A DNA stretch of 10,269 nucleotides from contig JADGIF010000351.1 of NCBI GenBank assembly GCA_018985225.1, forward strand, positions 1 to 10,269. The letters are read 5' to 3'. The DNA is from Amoeboradix gromovi (Eukaryota > Sanchytriomycota > Sanchytriomycetes > Sanchytriales > Sanchytriaceae). A model generated the notes under the pieces. It did no database searches. It saw only the letters and a program-made list of their open reading frames with translations, and was not told the origin of the DNA. The position numbers and the translations under genes were made by a program. Positions 7,056 through 10,269 of the stretch are shown here, piece after piece (the stretch's first letter is position 1; each line of letters opens with the position of its first letter).

Positions 7056-7356
7056 GACAAAACTCATGTAATAACTAAATTTGTTTTATTCAACTAGAAC
7101 TAGCTAATATGACAATCTGTAAAGTTTACTCACAATGGCAAAACTATGACAAGCATATAGCAGGTATTTCTACGAGTTTGTGCCAAATAATTTTCTCGTC
7201 TATAAAGAATAGACTCCTACTTGTTAGGAAATCGCATAACTTAATTTACGTCTCTATCATAGGCAATACGATGGGCTTATCTGTGGTCCTTGCCTTTTAA
7301 AAAACAGTAGGGCTACCTTTGAAGTGAAATGAAAGACAGTTTTTAACTGAAACGTT
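7056..7356 (+). promoter_or_regulatory. Upstream region of IFT88, about 300 bp
   Basis: This is the gap between the element and IFT88, and it should contain the IFT88 promoter. A 63-codon plus-strand frame (7109-7300) exists but has no recognisable domain and no AATAAA close to its stop, so I treat it as chance. I see no repeats or defined elements. Confidence 0.3.
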
Positions 7357-9228
7357 ATGGATGTTTATTCTCAATTTGGAAGAATAAAAACTGCCAATAA
7401 ACAAGCCAATGTAGGCGCATCTGAATTCGGAATGAGCAGTAGAAGACAAGGGAAATTAACTACTGGAAGACCAACTACTGGTCTAAAAGGTGCTGGATTT
7501 CAGAGTACTAGGGCATCGAATAAGTTAGGACCTGATAAAGTAGAAGAAGATGCATTTACTAAGCATGAAAATCAGATAAAGGTTCTCATTGATGAGTTAT
7601 ATATATCTCCAGATTTAAAGAAAGTTAAAAAGTGTTATGAAATATTGCAGGAAGCTGACAAAATCAAAAGAGTAAGTTCGAAGCTATACAATAGTGTGAT
7701 GTTTCAATATGCTTTGCAACACGAGTATGTGGGTGATTATAGTCAAAGTATCAGTGTTTACCAAGAAATGATTCATAATAAATTTGGGCCAAATCCTGAT
7801 GTCTATTTGGTTAACATTGCCAAAAATTATTATAAGCTACAGGACTATACCAAAGCTATTAAATATTACCAGATGGCTCATGATAAATTAGAAAATGTTG
7901 ACTATAAAATAAATTGTATGAAAAGCATTGCAAATATTTATATGCAATTGAGCCAAGATTCGGCTATTACAGTCTACAATAATGTCCTTAGTTTGAGGTT
8001 TGACGTATCTTCAGCAACAAACTTGATGATTTGTTACTACAAGTCGAACAAAGTAGAGAGCATTAAAGCGGGATTTAATGAGTATATACTCATAGAAAGT
8101 ACTAGCTTATCGCTTTTCAACAATAAAAACGGTAAGAGTGATGAACTGAGTGACTTGGAAACCACTTTTACGAACAAGTTTGAAAAGCTGATTTTATTGT
8201 GCGTTAAAATGATATGTAAATTAAATCCACCAATGGAGCTGGTACAGACACTTGACTATTGTATAGAAAGAGTAAAAAATAGTCCACATTATGAGTTGAC
8301 TCATTCTTTGGAGCTATTGAAGTGCTTTGAACTTTTGCTGCTCAAAAAAAGCAGTGAAGCTATCGATCTGTACAAATCATTTGAATTAAAAGAACTGAGG
8401 CTCAGAACTGCTGCTAGCAATAATTTGGCATTCCTTTATCTTGTCCAAAAGGATTTAATCAACGCTGAGAAATATTGCTCCATAGTTTTACAGCAAGACA
8501 TGTATAACAGTAAAGCCCTTGTCAACATGGGCTGTATTTACTATGAAAAGTCTAACTTTAACAAAGCCATTGAATATTTTACAAAAGCATTAAGCAGCGA
8601 CTCGCTTTGTATTAGTGCTTTACATAACCTCGCACTTATAAAAACAACACTTCAGCAGCATGAGGGCTTGCATCTCTTTCTGAAATTGTATTCTTTGCAT
8701 AAGCACCATCATGAGGCCATGTACAACATTTTGTAGTTTTAAAATTAACTTAGAATAAACTCACACCCAGCTGACATTAAAGAGCATTGCAATACCCTGC
8801 TGTCACTTTGCCCTACAGACAGTAACGTACTTTTCATAATTGGCAAAATGCAGTCAAATCTACAAATGATATTGGAAGGGTATAGATTAGACCCTTGTAA
8901 TTCGGAGATATTAATGTATTTAGGTGATTATTATGAGCAGCAGCAGCTCTACTATAAAGCTAAAGGGTTTTACAGCGAGTTAGTCGAATTATACGGAAAT
9001 GCGTTGAATTTGTACAAGCTGGCTAAAATAACCAAACTGTGCGGCAATTTCACAGAAGCCTATAAGTTGGCGAATAAATCATACGAAATAGAGAAGAACA
9101 ACGCCATCATAACTTTGTTAATAGGTTTAAGTAAAGACTTGAATTTAGGGGATGTTCAAAAATGGGAGGACATGCTTGACAAGACAACTGTAAGGGAACC
9201 TATGGTGTTACCTTTATTGAATGAGTAA
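7357..9228 (+). CDS. IFT88: Intraflagellar transport protein IFT88 (two exons)
   Basis: Exons 7357-8732 and 8754-9228 give 616 residues. IFT88 is a core subunit of the IFT-B complex, which carries axonemal cargo along the growing flagellum. The N-terminus has the family pattern: a short head (MDVYSQF, like the DDLYSGY of animal proteins), then the Gly/Arg/Thr-rich RPTTGLKGAGF (38-48), then a charged linker. Tetratricopeptide repeats fill most of the rest, for example residues 110-140, 146-178, 355-385, 387-420 and 421-450, with typical pairs such as ALVNMGCIYYEKSNFNKAIEYFTKAL. After the intron, LLSLCPTDSNVLFIIGK and YRLDPCNSEILMYLGDYY match the family segment around VIPTDPQVL and FPCNIEVIEWLGAYY. 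Animal IFT88 is about 820 residues with a low-complexity acidic tail; that tail is absent here. The presence of the gene implies flagellated zoospores. The chosen start gives the expected head; no upstream exon is needed. Confidence 0.92.
8733..8753 (+). other. Ultra-short 21-nt intron in IFT88
   Basis: The intron begins GTAGTTTT and ends AAATTAACTTAG. Its length is a multiple of three, yet retaining it puts three stops (TAG, TAA, TAA) in frame within 21 nt. Removal creates a Leu codon and continuous TPR homology (AMYNI-L-INSHPADIKEHC... to CPTDSNVLF). The last 12 nt are identical to those of the 19-nt Pho81 intron. The presence of exactly these GT...TTAACTTAG signals makes a pseudogene or sequencing error unlikely. 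Confidence 0.88.
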
Positions 9229-9234
9229 ACCTCG

Positions 9235-9240
9235 AATAAA
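9235..9240 (+). terminator. AATAAA polyadenylation signal after IFT88
   Basis: AATAAA lies 6 nt past the TAA stop at 9226-9228. The next gene starts 62 nt further on, so intergenic space is very small here. Confidence 0.5.
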
Positions 9241-9302
9241 TCAATGAATTTACTTCAATTGTTCGACGTGTTCATTTAGGTCAAATTTGATTCCAGTTGA
9301 GT

Positions 9303-10181
9303 ATGATTTCAGATTTTATAGTCTTGATTTTATTTGTTATCTCAGACACGGCATTCTTTGCATATGCAGGATGGAAAATAAACAGCTACAGAAATTCAAT
9401 ATCAGACGTTCAAATGAAGGATGTCATGAAGACCACCATTTATACTTTATGTGGTGGAATAGTTGGATTCTACATGCTTTCGATAGACTTAGTAAGAGAA
9501 CTGGGATACTATGGAAATGATATGCTGTACGCAGTACTATTCTTAACCTTTTTAAGTAGTGCAGCTAGTATCTACAGGGCATCAAAAATATTCTTTCAAT
9601 CATATACACATGTCGGCCATGAAAAAGTAGGAAACAAGCTGTTATATGGATACATTCCATTTTTTGGCATCCCAATGCTTTTACTGCTCACAGTTGGCGA
9701 AATCGTATCAGAATTGGAAGTCATAATAGGGATGATAATACTTGGCTTTTACTTTTGGAATTTCGTTTCTGATACTATCATGGATTTTCTATGTTACAAT
9801 AAAGTTTACAGACTTCAATATACAATTGGAAGTGACGTTAGTGCGAGTAGAGATGCACAAACCGAAATAAAAAAGCTTCTGTTATGGAAATTCGTGGTTA
9901 TGTTGTTGGCATTCATATTGGTGTTGGGGTTATTCGTTATCGCGGATAAAAACGTAATGACTTATTTCACTGTTTTCTCCATGGGTCTTTTGATTCCCAC
10001 AAGTGGACTTTTGATGATGCGTAGATTGATTCTTGTCGAGAAATTGTTAAAAATCCCAATGCGCCCCACCGAAGAGATACAGGAGACCAATGAGATGGCA
10101 GATTTAGGAGATGGGACATGCTCTGTAAAAACTAAACTAGACAAAATGTATCCAAATTTCAAAAATAAACAGTCTGTATAG
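9303..10181 (+). CDS. Seven-helix membrane protein, function unknown
   Basis: The protein has 292 residues from the ATG at 9303; a TTG six bases upstream extends the frame but is not a credible start. Hydrophobic segments suggest seven membrane helices: about 3-24, 44-62, 75-93, 116-135, 138-160, 192-214 and 221-243. The last is followed by a basic MMRRL and a charged, probably cytoplasmic tail of about 50 residues. The short N-terminus with seven helices is receptor-like in topology. However, I see no DRY/NPxxY motif, no retinal-binding lysine context in helix seven and no transporter signature, so I do not assign it to a family. The loop between helices 5 and 6 (about 160-191) is the longest and contains DVSASRDAQTEIKK. 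It is co-oriented with IFT88 at 74 nt spacing. There are no obvious introns. It is likely a real gene; its function is unknown. Confidence 0.75.
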   Translation: MISDFIVLILFVISDTAFFAYAGWKINSYRNSISDVQMKDVMKTTIYTLCGGIVGFYMLSIDLVRELGYYGNDMLYAVLFLTFLSSAASIYRASKIFFQSYTHVGHEKVGNKLLYGYIPFFGIPMLLLLTVGEIVSELEVIIGMIILGFYFWNFVSDTIMDFLCYNKVYRLQYTIGSDVSASRDAQTEIKKLLLWKFVVMLLAFILVLGLFVIADKNVMTYFTVFSMGLLIPTSGLLMMRRLILVEKLLKIPMRPTEEIQETNEMADLGDGTCSVKTKLDKMYPNFKNKQSV

Positions 10182-10269
10182 CTATTCTTTCGCCCTTTCA
10201 TCCAGTCTTTATTTTAGATTTGTACGGTAACTATTGACTTATGATTTCAAATACAATTCAATCAGAGTT
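10182..10269. other. Trailing sequence to the window edge
   Basis: This is AT-rich sequence after the membrane protein stop. There is no clear AATAAA and no ORF. Nothing further is visible. Confidence 0.3.

Noticed and set aside
7109-7300. A 63-codon plus-strand frame upstream of IFT88
   Set aside because: There is no recognisable motif and no gene-end signal, and its composition is plausible for AT-rich spacer. It is kept only as part of the IFT88 upstream region.
8733-8847. Reading IFT88 as two separate genes, or as a pseudogene broken at 8733
   Set aside because: Removing 21 nt with GT-AG ends restores continuous IFT88 homology, and the intron shares its 3' motif with the Pho81 intron.
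9287-9520. A plus-strand frame overlapping the membrane protein, and a minus-strand frame at 9962-10201
   Set aside because: They are shadows of the seven-helix protein gene in other frames.

Overview
The window looks like nuclear DNA of an early-diverging, flagellated (zoosporic) fungus. It is AT-rich and gene-dense. It carries a Pho81-type SPX/ankyrin/GDPD protein, an architecture typical of fungi, next to an intact IFT88 gene, which only lineages that build a cilium or flagellum keep. It also has a Crinkler (CRN/RHS-type) gene of the kind known from chytrids, Rozella and oomycetes. A Cryptomycota/Rozella-like or chytrid parasite fits best; the exact taxon is inference.

Layout from left to right. 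(1) The 5' end of a minus-strand gene runs off the left edge (1-170). (2) A 217-residue unknown gene lies on the plus strand (573-1226). (3) A very small, probably two-exon minus-strand gene (1236-1490) fills the gap to Pho81. Its stop codon is 9 nt from the stop of the 217-residue gene, and both stops are overlapped by AATAAA. (4) The Pho81 homologue is on the minus strand (1559-4178) and is split by a 19-nt intron. (5) A Crinkler/RHS-type NTPase-nuclease gene (4833-6581) sits inside imperfect, collinear, long terminal inverted repeats (about 4203-7045). These are bordered by a 10-bp near-duplication, so the unit looks like a non-autonomous or self-encoded mobile element of about 2.85 kb that landed 14-25 nt upstream of the Pho81 start codon. 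(6) IFT88 is on the plus strand (7357-9228) and is split by a 21-nt intron. (7) A seven-helix membrane protein of unknown function follows (9303-10181, plus).

The two most interesting signals are the TIR-bounded Crinkler unit and the pair of ultra-short spliceosomal introns (19 and 21 nt). The introns lie in two unrelated conserved genes and share the same 12-nt 3' end, AAATTAACTTAG. In both genes, removing the intron restores family homology across the junction. Two longer candidate introns (48 and 50 nt) lie in less certain genes, so the genome may have two intron size classes.

The genes do not form one pathway. Pho81 is phosphate/inositol-polyphosphate signalling, IFT88 is flagellar assembly, and the Crinkler is a probable selfish or effector-type module. 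No rRNA, tRNA or CRISPR array was seen.
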